64,000 bases of DNA, from contig JANFAH010000037.1 of NCBI GenBank assembly GCA_024663395.1, positions 590,202-654,201 of the forward strand, read 5' to 3'. This document shows positions 38,897-50,628 of the stretch, in pieces; within the stretch, counting starts at the first letter, position 1; the number at the start of each line of letters is the position of its first letter. The notes under the pieces are model-generated. The model saw only the letters and a list, made by a program, of their open reading frames with translations. It ran no database searches and was not told the origin of the DNA. This DNA comes from Pisolithus tinctorius (taxonomy: Eukaryota > Basidiomycota > Agaricomycetes > Boletales > Pisolithaceae). The translations under genes and the position numbers were made by a program.

Positions 38897-41872
38897 ATGC
38901 AACCTGAAACACTGGAATTCTATGACAGTGTTGATTTGGAGATATCACAGGCTACATTTGACGCCGTCTTTCAGAAATTGACAGAGTTGGGGGCTCTTTC
39001 GCTCCATCAATATCTGCACGACTCTGACTCCAGTACTGGATATCGTCTACCACTGATCTATCCTTATATCCATCTGCGTCCACTTTGTCCCTGCCCACGT
39101 CACCGACAAAATCTTCAGAACATGCACGCCACAACGCCGTTTCACGTCTAAACGAGATATGCCAACGTGTCTTTGGTAACACAGATCCTCTCCGATACGA
39201 GTTCCTGGAGGAAAATGGACCCAAAAGTACGCTCGACTAGCGCAGAATCCCTATCTGGCACTCACGATTGTCAGGCAAACAATGCATATTGACGATTGCT
39301 CGCCATGATGGCACGAAACGTTCCTATACCACTCAGCCGATCTTTCAGAAGAAGGCCGAAGCCAAAGCGGAGGTCTCCAGGATTGCAATCGAGATGGGTG
39401 CTCTTGACTTCCTCATGTACGGAGAGAGCGAAGGGCAGAAAGAGAAAAGAAATTCACCTACGTCTTCTGCCAGCGACGGGCCATCCGGTGGGGGCAGCTC
39501 ATCAACTCAGGCCATTGACGTTATCGAGAGTTGTTGTATCCAATGGCGAGCTGGAAGAGTCGTACCACGTTGGATTGCACTAACCGAGCCAAGGCTTGGA
39601 CTTAGTGAGTACCCGTTCTTGCTTTCACCATCACATCGTTCATCGAACTATGACGCAGAACACGGTTGCGCTCTTCAAGTTAAACTTTCCCCCCACGTTG
39701 ACCACGTTTACATGTCTGAACCAACCTTCGACACCTATGGCGAAGCCAAGGAAGCGTGTGCTGCAGCTGCTATAACGGAAGGTGTGCTACGCTTTATCAA
39801 ACACGGTGACGGCCAAGTCCGTCCACCGTCTCCTCGACAATCTCGAAGCCCACTCTTGGATGAGAAGAATAAACAATCGGACCACCTCAAACTCCCATTG
39901 ACTCTTCAGAATTTCTTTGACTCTCTCCCGAGACCTCTTCCCGAGACATTCGATACAAGCAATGCATACCAGATTAATGCAACTGCCTGGCTTAACACCC
40001 TGATCCGGAACTCAAAGGGCTCGAAATTCGCCATGGTCTCCTATTATATTTCCGGTTCTACCCCTGGATGTGAGTGTGCTCACTTGTGTACATAACTATG
40101 CTCATTCTCATCCTTTTGTAGTACACGGTTGTCTGTTGAGGATTGATCGTCCGGGCACCTACAGAGCTTATCTTGTTGACGCCGAGTTTGCTAAGCGCGC
40201 CGATGCGAAAGCAGCCGTGTGCCTGAAAGCTATGTCTTGTGGAGTTGGCGAATATATTCGGACCATCGTCTCGTCCGTCGAATCGAAGCTGACATCGCAG
40301 ATGCGCTCGTTCTCAAACAATTACATTCACCCTACATTACAGTCGGAACTCAGCAAGATTGACCCCGGCTTGTACCCGCATTTCGAATTTGAGAAGGAGC
40401 GAGATGGTGAGTAAAATGCTTACTTAGCTCACATTGTCGTGATCACGACTTTTCTTTCCCTTTGAGCTTTTGGAGCCACTTTGCTTGTCAAGTTGTCTGC
40501 TTCGTCCATCCCTGAGCAATCACGAAAGTACATGGCCCGTGCGAATACGGTAGTAAGGCCGACGCAAAGGCGGCTGTAATTGCACTAGCGGCGGAGCAGG
40601 GCGTCATCGAATTTGTTCGTTTTCGAGGGCGACCTCCTCCGCCTGGCTACTGTAGTCCCTACAAATTGCAAAACTACGATGGGGGTACTTCAAGGAAACG
40701 ACCCCAACCAGACAGTCGAGACGACAGAGAAACGAGACCGTCAAAGAAACAGAAGAGAAATGTGCCTCGAGGTAGTGGCAAGGATCCTAGTGGGCATGAG
40801 GGTACACCCGGTCGAGAGCACCAGGACGGTGGTGATAGTAGCTACGACCAGAGCTACGGGTTCGTAGACTTGATGGGGCCAGTGGAGCACAGGAGTTCGG
40901 AGCAGATTGGCCCTTCACAGGACCCGGGGACGTACATGAACCAGGTCGACCGTCTGGGCCTCCCCTCCACGGAGTTGCTAGCAGTTGTCATTACGGCCAG
41001 CTTCCGTTCAACGATCCCTTGTCCTTATCTATACCTTTCGACTCAAGTCCCTACGTCTTGGGCAGTACAAATGACTTTCTAGGTCCCGGCCTCCTTAACT
41101 CCATCCAACCTCTAGTGACGCATTCCCTTTCACCACTCTTTCCCGTCATTCCCCAGCATGCTATTCCTCTGGGGCATTCCAATGTACCCGCACCCGTACT
41201 TGTCAACACTGCAGCGATGCCAATAACCCCCGCTCGGTCTGCAGATTCTGCTCTAGAGCCCGGAGAAGTTCGATCATCCATATCCCCACTATGTAGTCAA
41301 GATGTTCGCAGTTGCATACGGTCAAGCGGACAAGGTTGGTGCATCGATCATGTATATTCAGATAATCTTTTATTCATCCATCGACCAGGTGAAACAAGTG
41401 CAAAGACTCTCGATCCACGCAGGAAAACTATATCGAAACCCACTCGGACACCTGATGAGGCCACAACTGTGCCATCTGAGTCGAAAGGAGAGTTCAAGCG
41501 CACTGCAGGTTTACAGACTGCCACCAGAACCCCGACAGTGTCGGTGGGGCGGACGAATAATACTGGCGGCAAGGCGGAGACGTCACATGTAGAAGCGCTC
41601 ACAGGTTCGTATGCTTGACGACTCGTATAACGTACTTGACCTCGAAATGCTGCATTTCTCGTGCAGAATACTGTATTCGCAACGGCCATAGCAAACCTTC
41701 ATTTCACGAAGAGCAGGAAGAGAATAACAAGTTCAAAGTGTGGATTATTATAGGGAAAGAGCGGTTTGAGCTTCTGAAGATGTACGAGAGTGTTGAGGAA
41801 GGACGAGAGCACGTTGCAAAGAAAGTCTTAGCGCGGCTGCGGAGCAATGGTGGCGGAGCGGAAAGATCGTGA
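38897..41872 (+). CDS. Protein with five dsRBM-like modules
   Basis: I join eight exons: 38897-39032, 39119-39226, 39275-39604, 39659-40069, 40122-40406, 40467-40931, 40985-41604 and 41667-41872, about 850 aa. Five modules have the alpha-beta-beta-beta-alpha pattern of the double-stranded RNA-binding motif. A: SRLNEICQRV, LRYEFLEENGPKSKQCILTI, KKAEAKAEVSRIAIEMGALD. B: IESCCIQWRAG, LGLKHGCALQVKL, GEAKEACAAAAITEGVLRFI. C: ATAWLNTLIRNS, GLHGCLLRID, RADAKAAVCLKAMSCGVGEY. D: PHFEFEKERDAFGATLLVKL, GSKADAKAAVIALAAEQGVI. E: LTEYCIRNGHSKPSFHEEQE, FKVWIIIGKERFELL, REHVAKKVLARL. A basic linker (RPSKKQKRNVPRGSGKD) lies between D and E and may be a nuclear signal. Role unknown; RNA binding is inferred. 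One frame change lies inside module D near 40528. No catalytic domain is seen. The ATG at 38897 is the first after an in-frame TGA. Confidence 0.75.
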
Positions 41873-42809
41873 GTCTGCTTATGGATGGCTCCTCTTGCAG
41901 AAGCTATGGGAGAGTCGAGCTGTGATGTACAGTAAGGGGTTGTAAGTGCGTCATCATAATGTGTACGATGCGTGCGTCGTTAGTGCGTCTTAACGATATC
42001 TCGACATTTCAAGGTACGAGACTTGTTGCTGGCTTTGCTCTTGGACATGCGCTCACTCATGGTTGCGCATGGACGCCGGGAATGGGTGAGGCTCACATGC
42101 ATGACTACCTTGTTGTACTTCGGATCTATTCCGATCTTCATGCTAATGCTGTCCTCGTTCCGTATCCTCAATATGTTTCAAATCGTTCAAAGCCGTCCCT
42201 AGACGATCCGGGCGGTGTCCTAGACGGTAGTATTCGTCTCATCGTTATTCGTCAACAATCAATCCATCCAGCATGACCACGACAAAGCATCCGCGTGGTG
42301 TGATACGGCTCTAAGCAATAAGGCACCATTTACTATAGGTCAACATTTGCTACCGTTGCACTTCAGCGCCGGAACGCTGGTAAGGTAAACTTGACGTACG
42401 ACAAAAGTGGGTTCCGGGAGAGCTGTGTAGCAGTCTGACGCCAGTGTGCTAGTTCATCGAGGAGCGAGCAAGAAGGTAGGATGATAACCCCTCGAAACCA
42501 CGATTCAGATCTCAGAGTCTCCATGCTGACTCGTTCCTTCATGAACTTCTATAGGCCCCTATGTAATGCTGCTTCATACAAAGCACAGGACTCCGAGTTG
42601 TTCAAGTTATCCTTCCGCCTTCCAGGTATCAAGGCGTGCCCAACCTTAAGCCTTCGACTCCTACACTCGTTCAGACGTGGTTCTACAAGATTGAAACTCT
42701 GTGAAGTTATGGTAATTTTACTTTCAGTCCAGCAATTGTTCGTAGTTGGAACGTCGGATTCGTGGTACATGCTGACGCCCGCCAACAGAGCCATTGATTT
42801 CACATCATA
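41873..42809. other. Spacer and 5' flank of F-box copy 4
   Basis: No gene supported. From about 42410 the sequence resembles the upstream region of other F-box copies (aaggcgtgcccaaccttaagcc at about 42630, compare 45388). Confidence 0.45.
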
Positions 42810-44290
42810 GATGAACTTGCTTCAGCGCGAGCCGAGCCGGCTTGCTTGGAGGACAATGAACAAAAGCTTGTCGAACTCCGTGCGGCAGCAGCGGTACAGA
42901 GGAAGAGAATCAATGAACTGATCTAAAAACGTTTCCCTCTGGAGTCTGTCACTGGGACCAACTCTTGGCGGGGGGAGATCCTGGTACGTGTATCATGGTA
43001 TCGGAAGGGTGTGCCAATCCAAGTTTCTGGTCTGCAATAGAGATTGTTGGCCCGCAGAAGTCGAACTCTGCAGTGAGACTACAGTTGAAGAGAAGTCGCC
43101 AGGAGCTGCTTGATAGAGGTTCAAATCAGGATTTAGCTCGGGCGGAACGAATGTGTTCATAGAGGTCTGGACCTCTTCATTCCTTGTGCAAACCGCCGGC
43201 GTATTCTCTCCGTCTATTCACAGACTCAGAGATCCACGCCGTATGTTATGGACCGTCTGGGTAGTATCGAGTTTCCATCCCTGAAACGTGTCGAATTCGA
43301 GTTAAAGGTCAAAGCTTGTCCTAATTTCCTTTCTGCAACAAACGTCCCCGTTCTCGAGGAACTGAAGGTCAGCATCCTCCATCATAATCTACGTTCACCG
43401 CTTGGTGTGTTTTACAGTGAAATTCTGTGGCTCTGGACTGTCTCAGGTTTAACGACTCCGCAGGTACGTCACTTTAAAAACTCAGTACTCATTCCGGTTC
43501 TGACACTGGTTTCATTATCCCTTTCGGGTTATATACCACCGAGGTTACTTCACCCAAACAGTGTTCACTTTCCCGTCCTTGAGGTCTTGGAAATCAAGCT
43601 CGAGGATGCAGATGATTTCTTCAAAGCGATTGCAACTCCAAAGCTCAAATTTCTCGACTACACTGTTGGCTCGGAAAATCCACTCTCTACCTGCAGCAGC
43701 CTTGGGAACATGTTAAATAGTGTCAACCGCGTATCTCACGATGTTCAGCAGTATGTATGCCTTGGATGCTCTAGCTCTTTGCAGGGCTTCTCTACCTGTA
43801 TACTACGCTGAATTTTACTTAGAATCTGCGGTGCCGGCCTCTTTCGGTCCCTACAAAGGTATCGATGAACTACAGTCTCTGCAGACCACCGGAAAAGCCT
43901 CGAAACTGTGGTACTTCGTGGGATGGACACGGAGATATTGCTGGAGCCCCCTATTCGAGATAACAATGTATTCGTTCGGTGGCTTTTGGGGCTTTAGGAC
44001 CAATAACTACTGTGCGTCCACATTGAAAGCTCCCGTTTCATAGAGAAGTTCATTAGGTCAGCGTGTAGGCTGTACAAAGTGCTGCCAAAACATTGCGTTG
44101 TGGAACTTGAAGGTGTCACCCTATGTCGCATATCGGGAGCTTTCAAAATCAGCAGGTTCTTGTCCGTAGCTCGTGAGCGATTCCCCTAGTAGCGTTGTTC
44201 ATTTCCTCCCCTCGCGAATGCAATGTGTGTCGACATTCACCGGTCACCACTGGTCTCATGGACGACGAGCAGGTGTCCAAATAGGAAAAC
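42810..44290 (+). pseudogene. F-box family copy 4 (decayed)
   Basis: Homologous to 1767-3337 along its length, but the initiator is gone (atagatgaacttgc) and the coiled-coil and F-box are eroded (LELVELRAAAAVQRKRINEL, then a stop, and the LPVELLSSIL helix is largely deleted). Later pieces are recognisable: FWSAIEIVGPQKSNSAVRLQ, FPSLKRVEFELKVKACPNFL, SATNVPVLEELKV, IPVLTLVSLSLSGYIPP and VLEVLEIKLEDADDFFKAIA. Several frame changes occur after 43740. Not functional. Confidence 0.75.
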
Positions 44291-45565
44291 CAGGACAGTG
44301 GTGGGTAATAGTATAGTGCGTGCGGTGGCTTTGCATTACATTTAGCCTAGTGCTCGTTCCTTATGTCCAAATCCTCCTTTGCCTGTGGTAGGTGAATATA
44401 ACTTCTTACCAAGTTTGTGCCAGCTTTCGGGAGACCCACACTTCAAGATCGACAATACCTAGCCGGTCTACTGGTTGATACCGATACCATTGGTACAGCC
44501 TATAGGAAACCTCATTCCTTTCGTCCGGGCGTGTACATGCAAGTGGGAAACCACGAAAATCACAGCACAACCGCAGTAAAGCGCTAATGGTACGATGCTG
44601 CCCTCGCTCTGGAGCGATTGCAACGTCGGGTTTCAGGCAGGTGTTAATTACGTCATAGGCCGAAGAAGCAGGCCATTTTTATGGCTGAGAACCTCTCCAA
44701 GTGCGAAGTGACATCCGACTACGGTTCAGCAAACCTCGCATGGCGTGCTCGGACTCTGAGTCTGAACATTCGCCATGAAGGCCAGCTAGGTGACTGGGTT
44801 CAGTTAGCCTTTGGCTTAAGTCCTGCCATTGCATTTTGGCCTCGAAACATGGGTAAAGTGCACTTGACGGACGCCGAATTTAGCGTTCATCAAAGAGCAA
44901 GTATGTAAGTAGATGCGGTAATAACCAGGACGCCTCGGAACCAAAATTCGGAGTTTGGGAGTTGGAGCCGTTCATCTTTGGATATCGGTCTCGTTCGCGA
45001 GGATGAAGGGAGATAGCATTACTATGAAGAAACTCGTGGGGTGAAAGGAGGGAGATTAGGGCAAGCGCTTCGCGCTTGCCGGCCCAGAACGGCAGTGGTA
45101 ACCTGCAGGGTGGGCGTGAGCTGCGAGGGCTGGTGGGACCGCCTCACTGCATGGACGAAACAGTAGGGTGTGCTGAAGTACTGGGGATCCCAGAAAATGA
45201 GACTGCGAGGCGCGGAAAACGAAGTTTGAGATGGGGAGTGGTGGGTGGGACGACGATGAGGCGCGGCGAACGAGGTGGTGGCACGGGAGGAAAAGGAAAC
45301 GTGCCGCTTAATAGACGCTCGTCCGGAGACAAAAGCCTCGCGACGCCACAGAGTCACACACCTGCCTTTCTGTCTTTCGGGCATCAAAGCGTGCCCAAGC
45401 TTAAGCCCTCGACTCTTAGACTCGTTCGAGCGCAATTCTACCAGATCGAGACTCTGTTTTCTGGTACATAAATTTCTTTTCTTTTGAAGTTGTAAGCCTA
45501 GTTAATATGTATGTCTGATCCTGGGTAATGCCCTGTATTGACGCTATCTGACAGAGTCACCGAGA
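44291..45565. repeat. F-box flank with a GC-rich insertion
   Basis: Bases 44600-44700 and 45360-45560 match 5' flanks of other F-box copies. The stretch from about 45056 to 45360 has no counterpart there and differs in composition (G-rich on the plus strand). It begins with a 9-bp perfect hairpin, described separately. Confidence 0.5.
45060..45080 (-). repeat. 9-bp perfect hairpin abutting CTAA (minus strand)
   Basis: Plus strand ggcaagcgc-ttc-gcgcttgcc. On the minus strand the hairpin is followed directly by CTAA (45059-45056) and then T. A hairpin close to a terminal CTRR at an A/T target is the 3'-end signature of Helitrons, so this may be the end of a small non-autonomous element extending towards 45360. 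The usual gap of several bases between hairpin and CTRR is missing, which weakens the call. Confidence 0.35.
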
Positions 45566-47111
45566 TGGACGAAGTATTGTGGCGCGAGCTGAGTTGGCTC
45601 GGCTAGAGGAAGATGAGCGAAACCTTGTCGAACAACTATTGGGCGTCCGTGCAGCCGCAGCGGCACAGAGGAAGAGAATCGACGAGCTGATCCAGCAAAG
45701 ACTACCACTCATCCAGCGTCTCCCCGTAGAGGTGCTCGTGTCAATCCTTCACCTTGCTCTCTGTGGAACCAATCCTTCAGAAAAAGGTACCCTGGCACTT
45801 GTATCGCGGCGTTGGAGAGATGTAATTCTGGACTATCCGATTTTCTGGTCCGCGATAGAGATTCTGTTCTCGGAGGAGTTAAGCCCTGCTGTGAGCCTCC
45901 ATTTGGAGAAGAGTGGCGAGGAACTGCTCGATATAACTGTTGGAGTTGGGTCGGACAGATACCACGGTGCCCTTCATGAAGGTCTGGACCTCCTTGTTCC
46001 TTGTGCAAACCGTTGGCGTAGTCTTTCCGTCCGTTCATTGGGCTCTTCTACAACCATGCCGCAGTCTATTTTAGACCATCTCGGTGCTGTCAAGTTTCCA
46101 TCGTTGAACCGTGTTGAGTTCGGGCCGGTAGTAGATGCCTTTCCTACTTTCCTTTCCCCAACTAGTGTCGAGGTTCTGGAGCATTTGAAAATCTCATTTA
46201 TTAATAATGATCCACACTCAACGCCTGGTATGTTTTGCAGCAAAGCTTTGTGGCTCTGAAGCCCATCAGTCTCATCAATTTTTCAGGCACATCATTGTTC
46301 ATGCAGATGCCGGCTCTGACACTGGTGACATTATCACTTTCGGGTGATATACCACAGTGGTCACTCCAACCAAACAGTGTCCACTTTCCTGTTCTGAGGC
46401 CCTACAATTCTGGCTCAGAAATGCAGATGATTTCTTCAAAGCAGTCATAGCTCCGAAGCTCACATATCTTGAGTATGGTGCTGTCTCGAAAATTCCGCCT
46501 TCTACTGTCTTCAGCGGTTTGGCGGACAAGTTCAGTAGCGTCAGGCAGGTGTCTTTGACAATGTCCTCAGACAGTCTGAATACGCTGGATGCTCTAGCTC
46601 TTTGCAGAGCATTTCCGGGAGTTTGCCATGCGGAATTTGACTCGGCATGGACACTGTCGGCTTTTTTCCGACGCTGCGAAGGTATCGATGGGTTGCAATC
46701 TCCGCAGACTGGAAAAGCCTCGAAACTGTGGTAACTGGTCGGCATCACCCTGCGACAGGGCTGGAGCCTATTCAAGAAGACAATGCCTTTGTACGGTGGC
46801 TTATGACAAGACAGGACCTACGCCGACTCCGGGTCCGCTTCAAAGACAGCTACATCCCGGACGAAGATGATGTTGAATCATTTTGTAGGCTGTACGAAAT
46901 ACTCCGGGAATATTGTGTTGTTGAGCTGCAGAACGTTACCTTGCGCCATGATTCGACGCTTTCAAATTCAGCAAGTTCTCGTCTGCAGCTCGTGAGTGAT
47001 TCCCCTAATAGCGTTGTTCGTTCCCTCACCTCACAAATGCAGAGCGTGCCAGTGTTCACCACTGGCCTCGTGGATGACATAGTTGCCCTAACAGGGGGTA
47101 CCACGGAATGA
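45566..47111 (+). pseudogene. F-box family copy 5 (frameshifted)
   Basis: Nearly full length. The start MDE is present at 45566, but two bases are missing right after it (atggacgaagtattgtggcgcgag against gaacttgttgcagcgcgag), throwing the frame to a stop. The body then reads LARLEEDERNLVEQLLGVRA, IQRLPVEVLVSILHLALCGT and VSRRWRDVILDYPIFWSAIE. The intron before the LTLVTLSLSGDIPQWSLQPN exon is kept. Further single-base losses occur near 46397 (gttctgaggccc) and 46710. The C-terminus SSRLQLVSDSPNSVV ... FTTGLVDDIVALTGGTTE is open to 47111. It is the least decayed of the dead copies. Confidence 0.8.
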
Positions 47112-48225
47112 GGATTATCATCTTACAGGTGGTAGTATATGCGTACGGACACTTTGTATTATATTTACCCCAGTGCTCGTCTTTGATCGTGCAATTCCTC
47201 CTTCGCCTGTTGTGTACACGTAATTCTCAAATACCATTACCTCATACCAGGTTTAGGAGATCCACGCTTTATTGTCGAGATATGGTCTGCCCAGCAATCG
47301 CCAATACTGTTACACAACGAATCGAGGACAAGAGCTCCATTTCCTTTGCCACGCATTTTCATCAGGGTGTGTGCTGTGATCTTGAATCTAGGCTGCAACC
47401 GTCCAAATGTACGCCATACTGGTGCGTACAACCCTCAAGACATGAGGGCCATAGCTCACGACAGAAGCACGCACGGACAAAGCGTCGGTGTCCATCACCC
47501 GCAATAATTTAATCCCTCCCGAGGGCCTAAATCACGGGTCGTGAACTTTGACTGCAACTTGTGATGTTCACCACGCGTAAGTTTTCGCAGTGGTGCTACT
47601 GCTAATTGTCTGCTCCGCTTGGTACTCCCAAGTACACGCTACACCTAGACGGATGTCGTCCGATACTAGCTACGCTTTTGCCCCGCCTCAACATAGTTTT
47701 GGGAGAGTTATTGGAGGTTGTTAGCCCCCCATCCACCATATTACGTGTTTCACGGATACGAGCACTCATGTGCACTCTCGACGTTCTCCAACCATCGCCC
47801 TTCCTACCAAGCTGAATTGCACACGGCATCACAGTTTCAGTATTCCCAGATACATAAGAGTTTGACCAATCAAAAGAATGCCGTGTATTAGACGTACGAG
47901 GCACAGAAGGAAGATGGTGAGGACTTTCAGCAAGAAACCATTCTTGCCAGACAACCTTGGCACCAGACGGATTGAAGACCAGGGACGAATAGAGATTAGC
48001 TCCTTAAACAGGTGAAAAGATGGTATCCTGCGCGGTATTAATGACATACAGCGTGGTGACGGCGGTCGGTAGGTATTTATGTGACCTCCGAGAACGAACA
48101 CGGTTTGCCTTGGGTGCACTTCAAAATTGACATCCCTGAAGTCGCGATTATTACATGCGAAACACAGATATGGTACCTGCGGAAACCTATGAGGAAAGAC
48201 GATCGTCAGTTCGGACGCCATCATC
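47112..48225 (-). pseudogene. F-box 3' flank plus antisense S9 peptidase relic
   Basis: Bases 47112-47450 are the shared F-box 3' flank. From about 48150 down to 47750 the minus strand reads DVNFEVHPRQTVFVLGGHIN, then TAVTTLYVINTAQDTIFSPV, a stop, and GANLYSSLVFNPSGAKVVWQ. These match NFAVHPVQTNLIASILEYHP, NVVTTLCVIDT and GADFYAAPVFNPSGTKIAWQ of the intact S9 peptidase. The fragment covers only part of the propeller. Orientation and position relative to the F-box gene are the same as at 3690-4400. Confidence 0.6.
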
Positions 48226-49354
48226 ATGACACCTAGCATCAAGGAAATGTACGATGAGCAAGGTTATGTGATTGTGCCAGGCTTGGTAACCCCTGAGCAC
48301 TTTACGCTACTAAGCAAAGCATGCGAGCGTGTCATAGCCAAAACACGCTCGGGCGCATGGCCACACCGACGCACGGTAGGGCGACAGTTTCCGCCCTATG
48401 ACAATGATAATACGGATTCCTGGGGCGTGCAGCACGTCATGCATCCGGATCTTGGTGAGCCTGTCTTTGCGGAGTGGTACACTTCGGAGGGGCTCTTGGC
48501 CGTTGTGAGGGAGCTATTACAATGTAGAGAAGACGAGTTGCAAATGGGTAAGTGGGTCAGTACTTCTGGCATCAGCCGTCGCATCCGAGTGGGAATGCTG
48601 GGGCTAACACCGCAGTGTGCATGAACGGCGACCAGAGTTGTTCAATCTTTTGATTAACCCCTTGAACCATCATTTTGCCCTCCGATGGCATCGAGACGAC
48701 GTGAAAGAGGATGCGACTGCAGACGAAGAAGCCCAGGCTCTCGCCGCATGGAAATATGGTGTACGTCTTTCCATGTGTATCAAGGGAGGACTTATGTAGT
48801 CAAATCCACTTCACATAGGTACAATGGAATACGTGAGAACGCCCGACATTCTCCGGTTTCATCTGGTACTCAGATCTTTGACAGTGCGTTGTATGAGGAT
48901 TCCTGTCTTTTTATTGTCCCGAAGTCACACAGAATCCCGAGGACAGCAGAGCAACGAGCACACTCTATCACCCAGGATGCACCTAAGAATCCTCTTGACA
49001 TGCCGGACGCTATCCGAGTCACCCTTAGGCGTGAGTACCTCTGTTTCTATTTTTCTCAGATGATGGACTGAATTGTCGCTTTTAGCAGGGGAGACAGTGT
49101 TTTATAATTCCAACGTGCTCCACTGTGCAACATACGATTCGAAGAAACCGCGTTGTACACTACATGCATGTGTAGGGGATGTCAAGGGAGGCTCGACACG
49201 TGCTAGAAACGTACTTCAGCATGGTCTACGATGGATGACGGAGGATCGTTTTCGTTCTCAGCTCGGTGAAAAAGGGAGAGCGATGGTACAACGCCTTGTT
49301 GCGATGCAGACCAGCGTGGGAGGGCAGGCTCTGGGCTACTCTCTGGGAAATTGA
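48226..49354 (+). CDS. Phytanoyl-CoA dioxygenase (PhyH) family protein
   Basis: Fe(II)/2-oxoglutarate-dependent oxygenase of the PhyH type; substrate unknown. Five exons: MTPSIKEMYDEQGYVIVPGL ... CREDELQM; ELFNLLINPLNHHFALRWHR ... AAWKYG; a tiny exon VQWNT; ALYEDSCLFIVPKSHRIPRT ... RVTLR; PGETVFYNSNVLHCATYDSK to GQALGYSLGN, stop at 49354. The metal ligands are visible as H-x-D in RWHRDDV and the distal His in NVLHCATYD, with the Arg expected to bind 2-oxoglutarate in KPRCTLHACVGD. All introns have GT-AG ends and the frame is clean, about 285 aa. The gene sits alone between F-box relics, and its 5' end abuts the F-box flank repeat. Confidence 0.85.
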
Positions 49355-49489
49355 GTAAATATCGCCAGTACATACCTATCAAAGAAGAATCATTGACATG
49401 TTGTACGTGAATTAAAAACGAAGTTCGGAAGGCACTACAGTTCTTGTTTCAAAACTCCATCCTGAGGGACAATCCGGACCCTGATACTC

Positions 49490-50221
49490 GCGCCTTGTAG
49501 TTCGCATCGTAAAAGTGACTAGTGTCAGAACCAGGATATGTTTTGAAAATGACATACCTGCAAAGTTGTTAAAACCATATAGATCAGAGCCACCGAACCC
49601 TACTGGAAAACATACCAGATATCAACGCAACTTATGATGATCGGGCCGCGTTTCCAGACGCTCCAGAACGGAGACATTTGTTGGGGAAAGGAAGGCAGAA
49701 AAGGTAGTCACTCTCAAATCAAGCAGAGCACGTTTTAAGGAAGGAAACTCGATACCACCAATACAGTTCAAAATGAACTGAGGCATCGGCATTGGCGATG
49801 TCGAGGAACATGGATAAATGGATAGACTACCGCAGCGGTTTGCACAAGGGATGAGGAGGTCCAGACCTTCACCAAGACTGTCCCGGGATGTGGGTGATTC
49901 CCTTACAGGATCCAATTGCGGCCCACCACCAATCTCCACCGAGACCAGAAACTTGGCTGGTTCAGCATCACATCCCTCCAATGCCGCGATACACGTGCCA
50001 GGATCTCCTTTCGCGTAGGTCTGTTCCACGGAGAGCAAGACGCAGAATTGACGAAAGTAATTCTGCGGGGAGGAGGATGGTGGTCTTTTACGCACCGGTT
50101 CCTCGGTCCTCTTACTCTGCGCCACTGCTGCTACACGGATGTCCGATAGTTGTTCAAGAAGCTGCCGTTCATCTTCCTCTAAGTGGGCTAACTTGGTTCG
50201 TGCTATAGCTAGTTCGTCCAT
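49490..50221 (-). pseudogene. F-box family copy 6, 5' fragment (minus strand)
   Basis: The only copy on the minus strand. It begins with MDELAIARTKLAHLEEDERQ at 50221, but the F-box itself is scrambled by indels (FRQFCVLLSVEQTYAKGDPG is out of frame relative to SILHLALRGTNPS). It then resumes with LGEGLDLLIPCANRCGSLSI, FILNCIGGIEFPSLKRALLD and FLSPTNVSVLERLETR. The intron and the first residues of exon 2 (HILVLTLVTFT) follow near 49560-49500, after which homology stops. Exon 2 is missing. Confidence 0.7.
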
Positions 50222-50628
50222 GTCGATGGCTCTGCTGGACGGTCGTTGGTACCGAGAGCTGAAAGGCTTGGGGACATCCAGACTCCCAACAGTTCCTAAT
50301 CTGCCTGTGAACCAGCATTAGACTGTTACAAAGCTTCCCACCCAGTCAACATGCGTCAAGTTTACTTTGGCTGTGTACGCGCATTAAACAAAAATAATCT
50401 CCGGGTAACCTTGCCTGCCGATTGGGTGTCGACCGGTTGGATGTCACTTTGCACCCAGAGGAGTTGGATATAGTCCCAGAAGAATGGTCCACCCCTCCCG
50501 CCTATGGCGTTAGTGGTGTTCGACATCCAGACATTCTTGGCTTCGCCCAGGTCCTCCCTCACAACCATAGATTTGACAAGATTATCCAGGGGGGTAATAT
50601 TTCATCAAAGTAACGTACGAGTCGAGTG
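50222..50628. other. Spacer
   Basis: Nothing supported. It holds the 5' flank of F-box copy 6 and the 3' flank of the p24 gene. Confidence 0.4.

Noticed and set aside
41959..42276. 105-codon plus-strand frame after the dsRBM gene
   Set aside because: No domain, no promoter and a matching-length minus-strand frame; it looks like chance.
43110..43150. gaggttcaaatcagga resembling a tRNA B box
   Set aside because: It lies in an F-box pseudogene, with no A box or cloverleaf around it.
47829..48242. Minus-strand frame with a hydrophobic end (LTIFLLCLVRLIHGILLIGQ) suggesting a membrane protein
   Set aside because: The underlying DNA matches the S9 peptidase propeller in another frame, and the hydrophobic run is a frame artefact.
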